23,881 bases of DNA from an uncultured Alphaproteobacteria bacterium (GTDB lineage Bacteria > Pseudomonadota > Alphaproteobacteria > Rhizobiales > Beijerinckiaceae), in contig CALKHP010000014.1 in assembly GCA_937988775.1 (NCBI GenBank), positions 1 to 23,881 of the forward strand, written 5' to 3'. Of the stretch, positions 15,512-22,561 are shown one piece after another (position 1 is the first letter of the stretch; every line of letters begins with the position of its first letter). The translations under genes and the position numbers were made by a program. Under the pieces are notes generated by a model. That model was given only the letters and a program-made list of their open reading frames with translations, was not told the DNA's origin and made no database searches.

Positions 15512-15634
15512 GAATGCCCCGCGAAAGCAGCGGGTTTTCGCGCAAAAGCGCACGGCGTCGCGCGAGCCGGGCCCGTGCGCCCCCGCCTGGCACGCCGGCG
15601 GCAACGCCGCCTGTCTGCCGGCGCTCTGGGACGC

Positions 15635-15663
15635 TTGCGTGCCGCGATATTCGCGGATATAAG
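15635..15663 (+). promoter_or_regulatory. tRNA-Glu promoter with palindromic spacer
   Basis: TTGCGT (15635-15640), exactly 17 bases, then TATAAG (15658-15663) precede the tRNA by 18 bases. The spacer holds a perfect inverted repeat CCGCGA-TAT-TCGCGG (15642-15656). Confidence 0.7.
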
Positions 15664-15681
15664 CCGGGCTTCTTAAGCGCT

Positions 15682-15757
15682 GCTCCCTTCGTCTAGCGGT
15701 CTAGGACGTCGCCCTCTCACGGCGAAAACAGGGGTTCGAGTCCCCTAGGGAGCGCCA
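15682..15757 (+). tRNA. tRNA-Glu (anticodon CTC)
   Basis: This is a 76-base cloverleaf. The acceptor stem GCTCCCT (15682-15688) pairs with AGGGAGC (15747-15753), followed by G and an encoded CCA (15755-15757). The anticodon stem TCGCC/GGCGA (15709-15713 with 15721-15725) encloses loop CTCTCAC with anticodon CTC at 15716-15718. The T arm is GGGG-TTCGAGT-CCCC. It reads GAG codons. No duplicated 3' end that would mark an integrated element was found in the window. Confidence 0.97.
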
Positions 15758-15854
15758 AGGATTTCCAGACTTGGAATCGCTTGCGTTGTCGGCGGTTGAA
15801 GCCCGGCGCGGTCAGGTTGTGCGTGGTTTTCACCATGGCGTTGGCCATCCCAAG

Positions 15855-16442
15855 CTAGACCATCGAGAGTTTGGCCAGCAGGTCGACGGTGTTCTCGACG
15901 CTGTATTTCTTAAGCAGGTTGGCGCGGTGGACGTGCACGGTGCGCGGGCTGATCTCCAGCTTGCGCGCGATCTCCTTGCTGCTGCTGCCCCCGAACAGCA
16001 GGGAGACGATGTCGCGTTCGCGCGGCGTCAGCGCGCCGCGGATGAGGGAGTGGATTTGCGGCTCGACCGATAGATCGACGAAGGTCCAGATCACGCAGTC
16101 ATAAGGGGCGGAACGGTCGAGCGCGATGCCGTTGACGCGGCACCAGAATACCTCGCCGTTGCGGCGCTTCATCAGCCAGTTATCGGAATAGGTGCCGACC
16201 TCGCCGAGAATGGGCCCGACCTTCTGGCCGCGCTGATCGAAATCGTCGGCGCTGGCATAAAACCCGCTGAACGAGGTCCCGTTCAGCATTTGCGGCGTGC
16301 TGCGCCACATCTCCGCGAAAAGGACGTTGCAATCGGTGACGATGCGCGCATGCAGCACCGCGCAGGCGATCGGCGCGAGCCGGAACACCTCCGCGTAGTC
16401 GATCGCCGGGGCGCAGGTCGTGTTGCTGGTTTGAGCGCTCAT
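15855..16442 (-). CDS. PAS-LuxR transcriptional regulator
   Basis: The 195-residue DNA-binding regulator has an N-terminal PAS sensor domain at about 15-127 (AEVFRLAPIACAVLHARIVTDCN opening, WLMKRRNGEVFWCRVNG core, CVIWTFVDLS end). A LuxR/GerE helix-turn-helix follows at about 138-193 (LTPRERDIVSLL, SKEIARKLEISPRTVHVHRANLLKKY). There is no response-regulator receiver domain and no autoinducer domain, so the signal is probably a small ligand or cofactor in the PAS pocket. It diverges from the amidohydrolase/ABC operon across about 300 bases holding inverted and direct repeats, which makes it the likely local regulator. A purine-rich GGAAAGGAAA lies upstream of the start. The ligand is unknown. 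Confidence 0.9.
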   Translation of the reverse strand: MSAQTSNTTCAPAIDYAEVFRLAPIACAVLHARIVTDCNVLFAEMWRSTPQMLNGTSFSGFYASADDFDQRGQKVGPILGEVGTYSDNWLMKRRNGEVFWCRVNGIALDRSAPYDCVIWTFVDLSVEPQIHSLIRGALTPRERDIVSLLFGGSSSKEIARKLEISPRTVHVHRANLLKKYSVENTVDLLAKLSMV

Positions 16443-16451
16443 GCCGTTTCC

Positions 16452-16483
16452 TTTCCGGTTTTATCCGGTCGTTTCCGATTTTA
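16452..16483. repeat. 12-bp direct repeat with 20-bp period before the PAS-LuxR gene
   Basis: TTTCCGGTTTTA (16452-16463) recurs as TTTCCGATTTTA (16472-16483) with one mismatch, start to start 20 bases, about two helical turns. The second copy contains a candidate minus-strand -10, TAAAAT (complement of 16478-16483). It may be an autoregulatory site for the PAS-LuxR gene, or chance in an AT-rich spacer. Confidence 0.5.
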
Positions 16484-16539
16484 CTTAGGTATCCGCGCGC
16501 TCTGGACTCGAGCGGCGGGCTGTTCGATCCTCCACGCTC

Positions 16540-16567
16540 TTACCTAATTACCTGCGTATATAGGTAA
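16540..16567. promoter_or_regulatory. TTACCT-N8-AGGTAA inverted repeat, candidate operator
   Basis: TTACCT (16548-16553) and AGGTAA (16562-16567) form a perfect 20-bp inverted repeat. An extra TTACCTA (16540-16546) precedes it at 8-base spacing, and another half-site TAGGTA lies at 16486-16491. Possible -10 sequences for the amidohydrolase operon are TATAAC (16583-16588), which puts the repeat over the -35 as for a LuxR-type activator, or TATATA (16557-16562), which would make it a repressor site. The symmetry is seen; the protein partner is inferred. Confidence 0.65.
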
Positions 16568-16569
16568 GG

Positions 16570-16620
16570 GCGTGTCGGCAGCTATAACAGATTCGGCAAA
16601 GCAGCTTGCCGGGGACACGC
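16570..16620 (+). other. Long imperfect hairpin in the amidohydrolase leader
   Basis: GCGTGTC (16570-16576) pairs with GACACGC (16614-16620). Inside it GGCA (16577-16580) and GCT (16581-16583) pair with TGCC (16607-16610) and AGC (16603-16605) across a single bulge. It starts 3 bases after the operator. If transcription begins near 16569 it would be the 5' end of a leader of about 170 bases. Otherwise it may act as DNA symmetry, or be chance. The remaining leader to 16738 shows nothing else I can name. Confidence 0.35.
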
Positions 16621-16738
16621 GACTGCGAAAACGAGACGTGCAGCGCTTCGGGACCGGGGACGGTCTTGGACCGAGGGAGCCCGGCCTGCCGACAGGCGGC
16701 ATGGCAAGCGCCTGGACGTTGCTGAAGAGGTGTCGTTG

Positions 16739-17989
16739 ATGGCGGATATGGTTCTGACCAACCTGAAGTTGCTGGATGTCCATCACGGCACCCTGAAGAG
16801 TGGCCTGAACGTCACCATTGCCGGCGATACGATCAAGGAGATCACCGATCGGCCGCCGCAGGGCGCCAGGACCGTCGATCTCGGCGGCCGCGTGCTGATG
16901 CCCGGCCTGATCGACTGCCATGTTCACGTCACCGCGGTTCAGCTCAACCTGGCGCCGACCCGGCAATTGCCGGTATCGCTCGTCGTCGCCGGTGCGTCGC
17001 GCATCATGCGCGAGATGATCCTGCGCGGCTTCACCACGGTTCGCGATGCCGGCGGCGCCGATCGCGGCCTGAAGCTCGCGGTCGAGCAGGGGCTGTTCGT
17101 CGGACCGCGCCTGTTCGTCTGCGGGCGCGCCATCAGCCAGACCGGCGGGCATGGCGACTTCCGCCCGCAGATCGACCAACCCGATCCTGGCAATCTCGAG
17201 CATCTGTTCGACGGCATTGCCCGCATCGCCGACGGCGTGTCGGAAGTGCGCCGCGCCGCGCGTGACGAAATCCGGCTCGGCGCCAACCATATCAAGATCA
17301 TGGCGTCGGGCGGCGTGGCCTCGGTCGCCGACCCGATCGATTTCCTGCAATATTCCGAGGACGAGATCGCGGCCTTCGTCGATGAGGCGCGCCGCGCCCG
17401 CACCTATGTCATGGCCCATACCTATACGGCGGACGCGATCGAGCGCTGCGTCAGGCTCGGCGTGCGCAGTATCGAACATGCCAACCTGATCGATGAGAAA
17501 ACCGCCGCGCTGATGGTGGAGCGCGATGCGTTCATGGTGCCGACGCTGAGCACCTATGACGCGCTTGCCCGCGAGGGCAAGGCGCTCGGCTTCTCGGAGA
17601 TCGGCCTGTCCAAATTGAAGCGCGTGCTCGAGGTCGGCACCAGATCGCTCGAGATCGCCAAGGCGGCCGGCGTGAAGATGGCCTACGGCACCGACCTGCT
17701 CGGCGACCTGCATCGCTGCCAGTCGGATGATTTCCGCATCCGCAACGAAGTGCTGAGCGCGGCCGACATCATCCGCAGCGCGACCGTGGTCGGCGCCGAA
17801 CTGATCGGCATGGAAAACCGTCTCGGCGTCATCGCGCCGGGCGCATTGGCCGATCTTCTCGTCGTCGACGGCAATCCGCTCGATGACCTGGCGTTGCTGC
17901 AGAACCAGGGCGCCAGCCTCACCGCCATCATGCAGGGTGGCCAATTCATCAAGAACGACCTCGCAAGCTCGGCAAGGGCGTCTGCATAA
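16739..17989 (+). CDS. Metal-dependent amidohydrolase, prolidase/carboxypeptidase-like
   Basis: The 416-residue cytosolic enzyme belongs to the amidohydrolase superfamily, in the branch often labelled Xaa-Pro dipeptidase or imidazolonepropionase-like. Ligands in order are His61 and His63 (CHVHV), Lys186 (IKIMASGG, the bridging carbamylated Lys), His227 (AHTYT), His247 (EHAN) and Asp319 (YGTD), which suggests a binuclear metal site. No signal peptide is present. GTG 16730 and TTG 16736 are in frame upstream, but ATG 16739 has AAGAGG at 16725-16730 with 8-base spacing. It opens the operon with an amino-acid-type ABC transporter, so hydrolysis of an imported N-acyl amino acid, dipeptide or cyclic amide is the best guess. 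Characterised relatives cleave Xaa-Pro or Xaa-Arg/Lys dipeptides; the substrate here is not known. Confidence 0.9.
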   Translation: MADMVLTNLKLLDVHHGTLKSGLNVTIAGDTIKEITDRPPQGARTVDLGGRVLMPGLIDCHVHVTAVQLNLAPTRQLPVSLVVAGASRIMREMILRGFTTVRDAGGADRGLKLAVEQGLFVGPRLFVCGRAISQTGGHGDFRPQIDQPDPGNLEHLFDGIARIADGVSEVRRAARDEIRLGANHIKIMASGGVASVADPIDFLQYSEDEIAAFVDEARRARTYVMAHTYTADAIERCVRLGVRSIEHANLIDEKTAALMVERDAFMVPTLSTYDALAREGKALGFSEIGLSKLKRVLEVGTRSLEIAKAAGVKMAYGTDLLGDLHRCQSDDFRIRNEVLSAADIIRSATVVGAELIGMENRLGVIAPGALADLLVVDGNPLDDLALLQNQGASLTAIMQGGQFIKNDLASSARASA

Positions 17990-18040
17990 CAAGAGCGTCT
18001 GCATACAAGCGCGTCCGCGGAACAAGGGCGCCGGCATCAC
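17974..18040 (+). repeat. Four imperfect 16-17-bp tandem repeats
   Basis: Four consecutive units start at 17974, 17991, 18007 and 18024, each beginning AAG-N-GCG and ending AC (for example AAGGGCGTCTGCATAAC and AAGCGCGTCCGCGGAAC). The first contains the amidohydrolase stop codon (17987-17989), and the last ends just before the Shine-Dalgarno of the binding-protein gene. The array fills the gap between the two genes. Confidence 0.75.
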
Positions 18041-18053
18041 GGGAGAAGGCACT

Positions 18054-19265
18054 ATGACCGTCCATTTCAGATCGACCACGCTGCTCGGCGGCATCGCATT
18101 GGCCGCGAGCCTGATCGCCGCGCCGGCCATCGGCCAGGAGGCCTACCGCATCGGCGCGCTCAATCCCGTCACGGGCGCGGGCAACACCTATGGCTCGGGC
18201 ATGCAGAAGAGCATCATCGCCGCGGCCGCGGAGGTGAATGCCGCTGGCGGCGCAGCCGGGCGCAAGCTGGAGGTGCTGGCGGAGGATGGCCAGACATCGG
18301 CCGAGCCCGCCGTGCTCGCCGCCAAGAAGCTGATCGAGGTCAACAAGGTCAACGCCATTCTCGGCACCTGGTCGTCGAGCGTCTCGCTCGCGATCCAGCC
18401 GATGACGCTCGCATCGAACATCATCCTGATGCACACGTCGTCGGCGCCGACGCTGTTCACGCAGAACCAGCGCAATCTCGACTGGGGCTTCCAGTCTGGC
18501 AGCAAGTATAACGGCCGTGCCATGGCCGCCGCGGTGAAGAAGGAAGGCTTCACCAAGCCGGCGATCATGTCGTTCAACAACGATGCCGCGATCAACAATG
18601 TCGGCTTCTTCAGGAAGGCCTGGGAAGCCGCCGGCGGCAAGATCGTCGCGGCGCTCACCTATGAGCCGAAGCGGACGAGCTACCGCTCCGAATTGCAGAA
18701 GGTGCTTGCGGCCAAGCCGGATGTGATCGCCCTGTCCGGCTATCTGCCGGATACGACCATCATCCTGCGCGAAGCTTATGAACTCGGCGCCACCGCCAAG
18801 TTCATCATTCCCGACTGGGCCGCCGGCCCGGCGCTGCTGAAGGCGCTCGGCCCCGACGTTTCGCAGGGCGTCCTCGTATACGGCACGGTGCCGAACATCG
18901 CCGGCGCCGCCTTCAAGACCTATAGCGCCGCGTACAAGAAGGCGCTCAACACCAGCGGCGAGGAGAATGTCTTCGGCGCCCAGGCCTATGACATGGTGAT
19001 CTCGCTCGCGCTGGCGATCGAGAAGGCCGGCGCCTCGGCGGATAACGTCGCCATCGCCAAGGAAATCCGCGCCGTCTCGAACCCGGACGGCGAGAAGGTG
19101 ACGAGCTTCGCCGAAGGCAAGGCGGCGCTGAAGGCCGGCAAGAAGATCAACTACGAAGGCGCGTCCGGCCCGCTCGACTTCGACGAGGACGGCAATGCCG
19201 TCGCCGACTTTGCCCTCTTCACGTATGACAAGGGACAATACGTGAAGCGCTACCTGCTGCAGTGA
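18054..19265 (+). CDS. Periplasmic substrate-binding protein, branched-chain amino-acid ABC type
   Basis: The 403-residue product is a type I periplasmic binding protein (LivK/HAAT class) that feeds the following permeases. The frame is open further upstream, but ATG 18054 is chosen: GGGAGAAGG lies just before it and a signal peptide begins there (cut near AIG|QEAYRIG, residue 27). The mature start YRIGALNPVTGAGNTYGSGM is typical, as are LEVLAEDGQTSAEPAVLAAKKLIEVNKVNAI in shortened form (DGQTSAEPAV) and the serine-rich ligand loop near GTWSSSVSLA and HTSSAPTLF. No lipobox Cys is present, so it is a soluble periplasmic protein. Ligands in this class include amino acids, amides and aromatic acids; the identity is not readable here. 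Confidence 0.92.
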   Translation: MTVHFRSTTLLGGIALAASLIAAPAIGQEAYRIGALNPVTGAGNTYGSGMQKSIIAAAAEVNAAGGAAGRKLEVLAEDGQTSAEPAVLAAKKLIEVNKVNAILGTWSSSVSLAIQPMTLASNIILMHTSSAPTLFTQNQRNLDWGFQSGSKYNGRAMAAAVKKEGFTKPAIMSFNNDAAINNVGFFRKAWEAAGGKIVAALTYEPKRTSYRSELQKVLAAKPDVIALSGYLPDTTIILREAYELGATAKFIIPDWAAGPALLKALGPDVSQGVLVYGTVPNIAGAAFKTYSAAYKKALNTSGEENVFGAQAYDMVISLALAIEKAGASADNVAIAKEIRAVSNPDGEKVTSFAEGKAALKAGKKINYEGASGPLDFDEDGNAVADFALFTYDKGQYVKRYLLQ

Positions 19266-19320
19266 GGCCGGTCGTCTTGCGCGGCAACACCGCAACCGCC
19301 CGCGAGGGATGCCGGGGCCG

Positions 19321-20190
19321 ATGACCGAGTATATCAACCTCGTCATCGCCGGTACCGTGCAGGGGCTGGTGATCGCGCTCGCCGCGCTCGCCATCTCCCT
19401 GTCCTTCGCGGTCGCACGCTTCCCGAACGCGGCGACCGGCGACACCATGACGGTGGGCGCCTATGTCGCCGTGCTCGTGCAGGCGGCCACCGCCGGATCG
19501 CTGCTCGCCGGCTCGATCGCCGCCATCATCGTCACCACGCTGGTTTCGGTCGCCTGCTACTTCCTCGTTTTCAAGAAGCTGGAGCGGCGGCCGCTGGTCG
19601 CCTCGCTGATCGCCTCGATCGGCATCGCATTCTTCCTGCGCAGCATGCTGACCTTCTTCCTCGGCTTCGAGCAGCACGTCTTCCAGATCCCGATCTCGCG
19701 GGCGCTCAATTTCTCCGGCATCCGCATCATCCCGATCGATCTCTGGCTCTCCGGCATCGCCATCCTGGTGCTGGCCGCCACGTTCGTCTTGCTGTTCCTG
19801 ACGCCGCTCGGGCGCCGCATGCGCGCGGTCGCGGCCGACATGGACCTGGCGCGCGCCAGCGGCATCCGCTCGGGCCGGGTGATGATCGCGCTTTGGGCGA
19901 TTTCCGGCGTGCTGAGCGCGGTCGCCGGCATCATGGTCGGCATCAAGACGGTGGTGACGCCGGACCTCGGCTGGGACCTGCTGCTGCCGGCCTTCGCCGC
20001 GGCGATCCTCGGCGGCATCGGCAGTCCGGGCGGCGCGGTCCTCGCCGCGATCCTGCTCGGCGTCGCCCAGGAAGTCTCGACGCCTTTCGTCGGTTTCACC
20101 TACAAGATCGCCCTGTCCTTCGTCGCGCTGATCGCGGTCCTCATCGTCCGCCCGGCCGGCTTGTTCGGTCAACCGGAACGGGTGCGCTGA
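19321..20190 (+). CDS. livH: Branched-chain amino-acid-type ABC permease (LivH family)
   Basis: The 289-residue inner-membrane permease has about eight hydrophobic segments and the family opening INLVIAGTVQGLVIALAALA, here with SLSFAVARFPNAA. The loop MRAVAADMDLARASGI is the cytoplasmic coupling region to the ATPases. AAILGGIGSPGGAV and the ending RPAGLFGQPERVR are standard. ATG 19309 is also in frame, but its purine-rich stretch abuts the codon. ATG 19321 is preferred, with GAGGG about 12 bases away. It pairs with the next gene, which starts 1 base after its stop. Confidence 0.93.
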   Translation: MTEYINLVIAGTVQGLVIALAALAISLSFAVARFPNAATGDTMTVGAYVAVLVQAATAGSLLAGSIAAIIVTTLVSVACYFLVFKKLERRPLVASLIASIGIAFFLRSMLTFFLGFEQHVFQIPISRALNFSGIRIIPIDLWLSGIAILVLAATFVLLFLTPLGRRMRAVAADMDLARASGIRSGRVMIALWAISGVLSAVAGIMVGIKTVVTPDLGWDLLLPAFAAAILGGIGSPGGAVLAAILLGVAQEVSTPFVGFTYKIALSFVALIAVLIVRPAGLFGQPERVR

Positions 20191-20191
20191 C

Positions 20192-21076
20192 ATGCTGCCC
20201 TATCTCGTCACCATCGCCATCATGATCGGCATCTACGGATTGCTGACGCTCGGGCTCAACCTGCAATATGGCTATACCGGCCTGATCAATTTCGGCCATG
20301 TCGCCTTCTTCGCCATCGGCGCGTACACCTCGGCGCTGATCAGCCTTGCCGGCTATCCGATCGCCCTCGGCATGGCGGCGGGAACGGTGCTTGCCTTTCT
20401 CGCGGCCTATCCGCTCGGGCTGCTGTGCCTGCGGCTGCGTGCCGACTATCTGGCGATCGTCACGCTCAGCTTCTCGGAGATCATCCGCACGGTCTTGATC
20501 AGCGAGGAATGGCTGACCGAGGGAACGCAAGGGCTCCCCGGCATCCCGAAGCCGTTTTCCTCCCTGTCGCAAGGCAATGCCGACCTCGCCTATCTGGCGC
20601 TCGTCGCGACGGCGATGCTGGTCGCCATCCTGTTGATGTGGCGGCTGTCGCACAGCCCGTTCGGGCGGCTGATCCGCGCCGTGAGGGATGACGAGGACGC
20701 GGTTCGGGCGGTCGGCAAGGATCCGGCGCAGCTCAAGATCAAGACCTTGATGCTGGGTGCGGCCCTGGCCGGGCTCGCCGGCGCCTTCTACGCGCATTAT
20801 GTCGGCTACATCTCGCCGGACCAGTTCCTGCCGCTCGTGACCTTCTATGCGTGGATCGCGCTGATCATGGGCGGCGCCGGCACGATTACCGGAGCCATCG
20901 TCGGCTCGTCGCTGCTGCTGTTCATCCTGGAAGGCTCGCGCTTCCTGCGCGACGTCGTCCCGTTCGTCAGCGAAGTGCAGATGGCGAGCCTGCGCCTGGC
21001 GGTGATCGGCCTCGGCCTGGTGCTGTTCATGCTGTATCGCCCACAAGGGTTGATACCCGATCGCAGCCAGTCATGA
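20192..21076 (+). CDS. livM: Branched-chain amino-acid-type ABC permease (LivM family)
   Basis: The 294-residue second permease of the transporter is recognisable from LTLGLNLQYGYTGLINFGHVAFFAIGAYTSAL near its start (LNLQYGYTGLINFGHVAFF). It also has the coupling loop LIRAVRDDEDAVRAVGKDPAQLKIK and the stretch GAFYAHYVGYISPDQF. The ending YRPQGLIP is typical of LivM. It starts one base after livH and its stop overlaps the ATG of the next gene (ATGA), so translation is likely coupled. Length and motifs are normal. Confidence 0.95.
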   Translation: MLPYLVTIAIMIGIYGLLTLGLNLQYGYTGLINFGHVAFFAIGAYTSALISLAGYPIALGMAAGTVLAFLAAYPLGLLCLRLRADYLAIVTLSFSEIIRTVLISEEWLTEGTQGLPGIPKPFSSLSQGNADLAYLALVATAMLVAILLMWRLSHSPFGRLIRAVRDDEDAVRAVGKDPAQLKIKTLMLGAALAGLAGAFYAHYVGYISPDQFLPLVTFYAWIALIMGGAGTITGAIVGSSLLLFILEGSRFLRDVVPFVSEVQMASLRLAVIGLGLVLFMLYRPQGLIPDRSQS

Positions 21077-21834
21077 CGCTGGAATTGCGCAACATCAGCA
21101 AGCGGCTCGGCGGCATGCTCGTGCTGGATGGGCTGTCATTCTCAGCCGGACTGGATGAGTTGACCGGCATTATCGGCCCGAACGGCGCCGGCAAGAGCAC
21201 GCTGTTTGCCGTGATCAGCGGCTTTCAGGGCGGCGATACCGGCAGCACCCGCTTCGACGGCGAGACGCTTGACGGGCTGCGGCCCGAGCAGCGTGTCGGC
21301 AAGGGGCTGGCGCGCACCTTCCAGGTGCCGCGCCCGTTCACCCACCTGACGGTGCGGGAAAACCTCGCCGTCGGGGCGCAGGACCAGGCTGGCGAAAAGC
21401 TCGTCGACCTGTTCGTGCGGCCGTGGCGCGTCCGTGCGCAGGACAAGGCAATCTTCGAGCGCGCCGATGCCACGATCGACTTCCTCGGCCTCGGCCCCGT
21501 CGCCCACAAGCCGGCCGGGCAGATCTCGGGCGGCCAGCGCAAGCTGCTGGAACTCGGCCGCGCGCTGATGAGCGAGCCACGCTATATCCTGCTCGACGAG
21601 CCCTTTGCCGGCGTCAACCCGGTGCTGATCGAGCAGATCTCGGAGCGCATCGTCGAGGCGAAGGCGCGCGGCGTCGGCTTCCTGATCGTCGAGCACGATC
21701 TTTCCGCGCTGTCGCGGCTGGTGTCGCGGTTGCTGGTGATGGATCGCGGGCGGCTCATCGCCGACGGCGCGCCGGGGCAGGTGCTCGACGACCGCACGGT
21801 GCAGGAAGCCTATATGGGCGGTGTCGTGTCATGA
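21073..21834 (+). CDS. livG: ABC transporter ATP-binding protein (LivG family)
   Basis: The 253-residue ATPase of the importer carries Walker A GPNGAGKST at 35-43, a Q-loop TFQVPRPF, the signature SGGQRKLLE near 152-160, Walker B YILLDEPFAG at 171-180 and the H-loop His209 (VEHDL). The long insert between Q-loop and signature (residues about 100-145) is the usual LivG feature. The start overlaps the livM stop by four bases (ATGA). All catalytic motifs are intact. It forms a heterodimer with the next gene product. Confidence 0.96.
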   Translation: MTLELRNISKRLGGMLVLDGLSFSAGLDELTGIIGPNGAGKSTLFAVISGFQGGDTGSTRFDGETLDGLRPEQRVGKGLARTFQVPRPFTHLTVRENLAVGAQDQAGEKLVDLFVRPWRVRAQDKAIFERADATIDFLGLGPVAHKPAGQISGGQRKLLELGRALMSEPRYILLDEPFAGVNPVLIEQISERIVEAKARGVGFLIVEHDLSALSRLVSRLLVMDRGRLIADGAPGQVLDDRTVQEAYMGGVVS

Positions 21835-22532
21835 GCCTGCTGTCGATCGAAAACGTCTCAGCCGGCTATGGCGAGATCGACATCGTTAGCGAGATGAACC
21901 TGACGGTGGCCGAGCGCGAGATCGTCACCATCGCCGGCACGAACGGCGCCGGCAAATCGACGCTGGTGAAGGCCATCATGGGGCTTGCGCCGCGCTGCAA
22001 CGGCGCCATCGCCTTCGATGGCCACGATCTGCTGAAGCTTAGCGCTGAGGACAGGATTTCCGTCGGCATCAGCTATGTGCCGCAGGTCGCCAACGTGTTC
22101 GCGCCGCTGACGGTGACCGAGAACCTGCAACTCGTCGAAGCAGTTGCCGACCAGCGCGCCCGCATCCAGGAAATCTTCGATCTGTTCCCGGCGCTCGCGG
22201 CCCGGCGCCGGGCCACGGCGGGCTCGCTTTCGGGGGGCGAACGCCAGCAGCTTGCCTTCGCGCGCGCCCTGATGCCGAAGCCGAAGCTGATCCTGCTCGA
22301 CGAGCCGACAGCGGCATTGTCTCCCGCCCTGGTGCTTCAGGTGCTCCAGCTCATCCAGACCCTGCCGGGCCTGGGAAGCGCGGCGCTGGTCGTCGAACAG
22401 CGTGCCCGGCAATGCCTCGCCATCAGCGACCGCGGCTACATCCTCGACAGCGGCCGCATCGTCATGGCGGGCGAGGCGAGGGCGCTGCTCGCCGACGAAC
22501 AGATGACCAAGCATTATCTCGGCCGCGCCTGA
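21831..22532 (+). CDS. livF: ABC transporter ATP-binding protein (LivF family)
   Basis: The 233-residue second ATPase carries Walker A GTNGAGKST, a Q-loop YVPQVANVFAPLTV, the signature LSGGERQQLAFAR and Walker B LILLDEPTAALSP. The switch position reads VVEQRAR, with Gln where many ABC ATPases have His; this is normal for LivF proteins, which read VEQN. Its start overlaps livG by four bases (ATGA). It completes a full importer of one binding protein, two permeases and two ATPases. The downstream hydrolase starts 29 bases later. Confidence 0.96.
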   Translation: MSLLSIENVSAGYGEIDIVSEMNLTVAEREIVTIAGTNGAGKSTLVKAIMGLAPRCNGAIAFDGHDLLKLSAEDRISVGISYVPQVANVFAPLTVTENLQLVEAVADQRARIQEIFDLFPALAARRRATAGSLSGGERQQLAFARALMPKPKLILLDEPTAALSPALVLQVLQLIQTLPGLGSAALVVEQRARQCLAISDRGYILDSGRIVMAGEARALLADEQMTKHYLGRA

Positions 22533-22561
22533 GCGCCGGGAGTCATCGTGCGGCCATTGAC

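Noticed and set aside
15721..15848. Short minus-strand frame (MANAMVKTTHNL...) between tRNA-Glu and the PAS-LuxR gene
   Set aside because: About 43 codons, of which the last dozen or so are antisense to the tRNA. There is no ribosome site and no family, and it could be a decayed fragment, but evidence is too thin.
15682..15854. tRNA-Glu 3' end as an integration site for a mobile element
   Set aside because: No repeat of the tRNA 3' end, integrase gene or compositional break was found downstream in the window.
16548..16567. Classical lux box bound by a quorum-sensing LuxR
   Set aside because: The half-site spacing differs from the lux box, the regulator has a PAS domain rather than an autoinducer domain, and no LuxI-type synthase is present.
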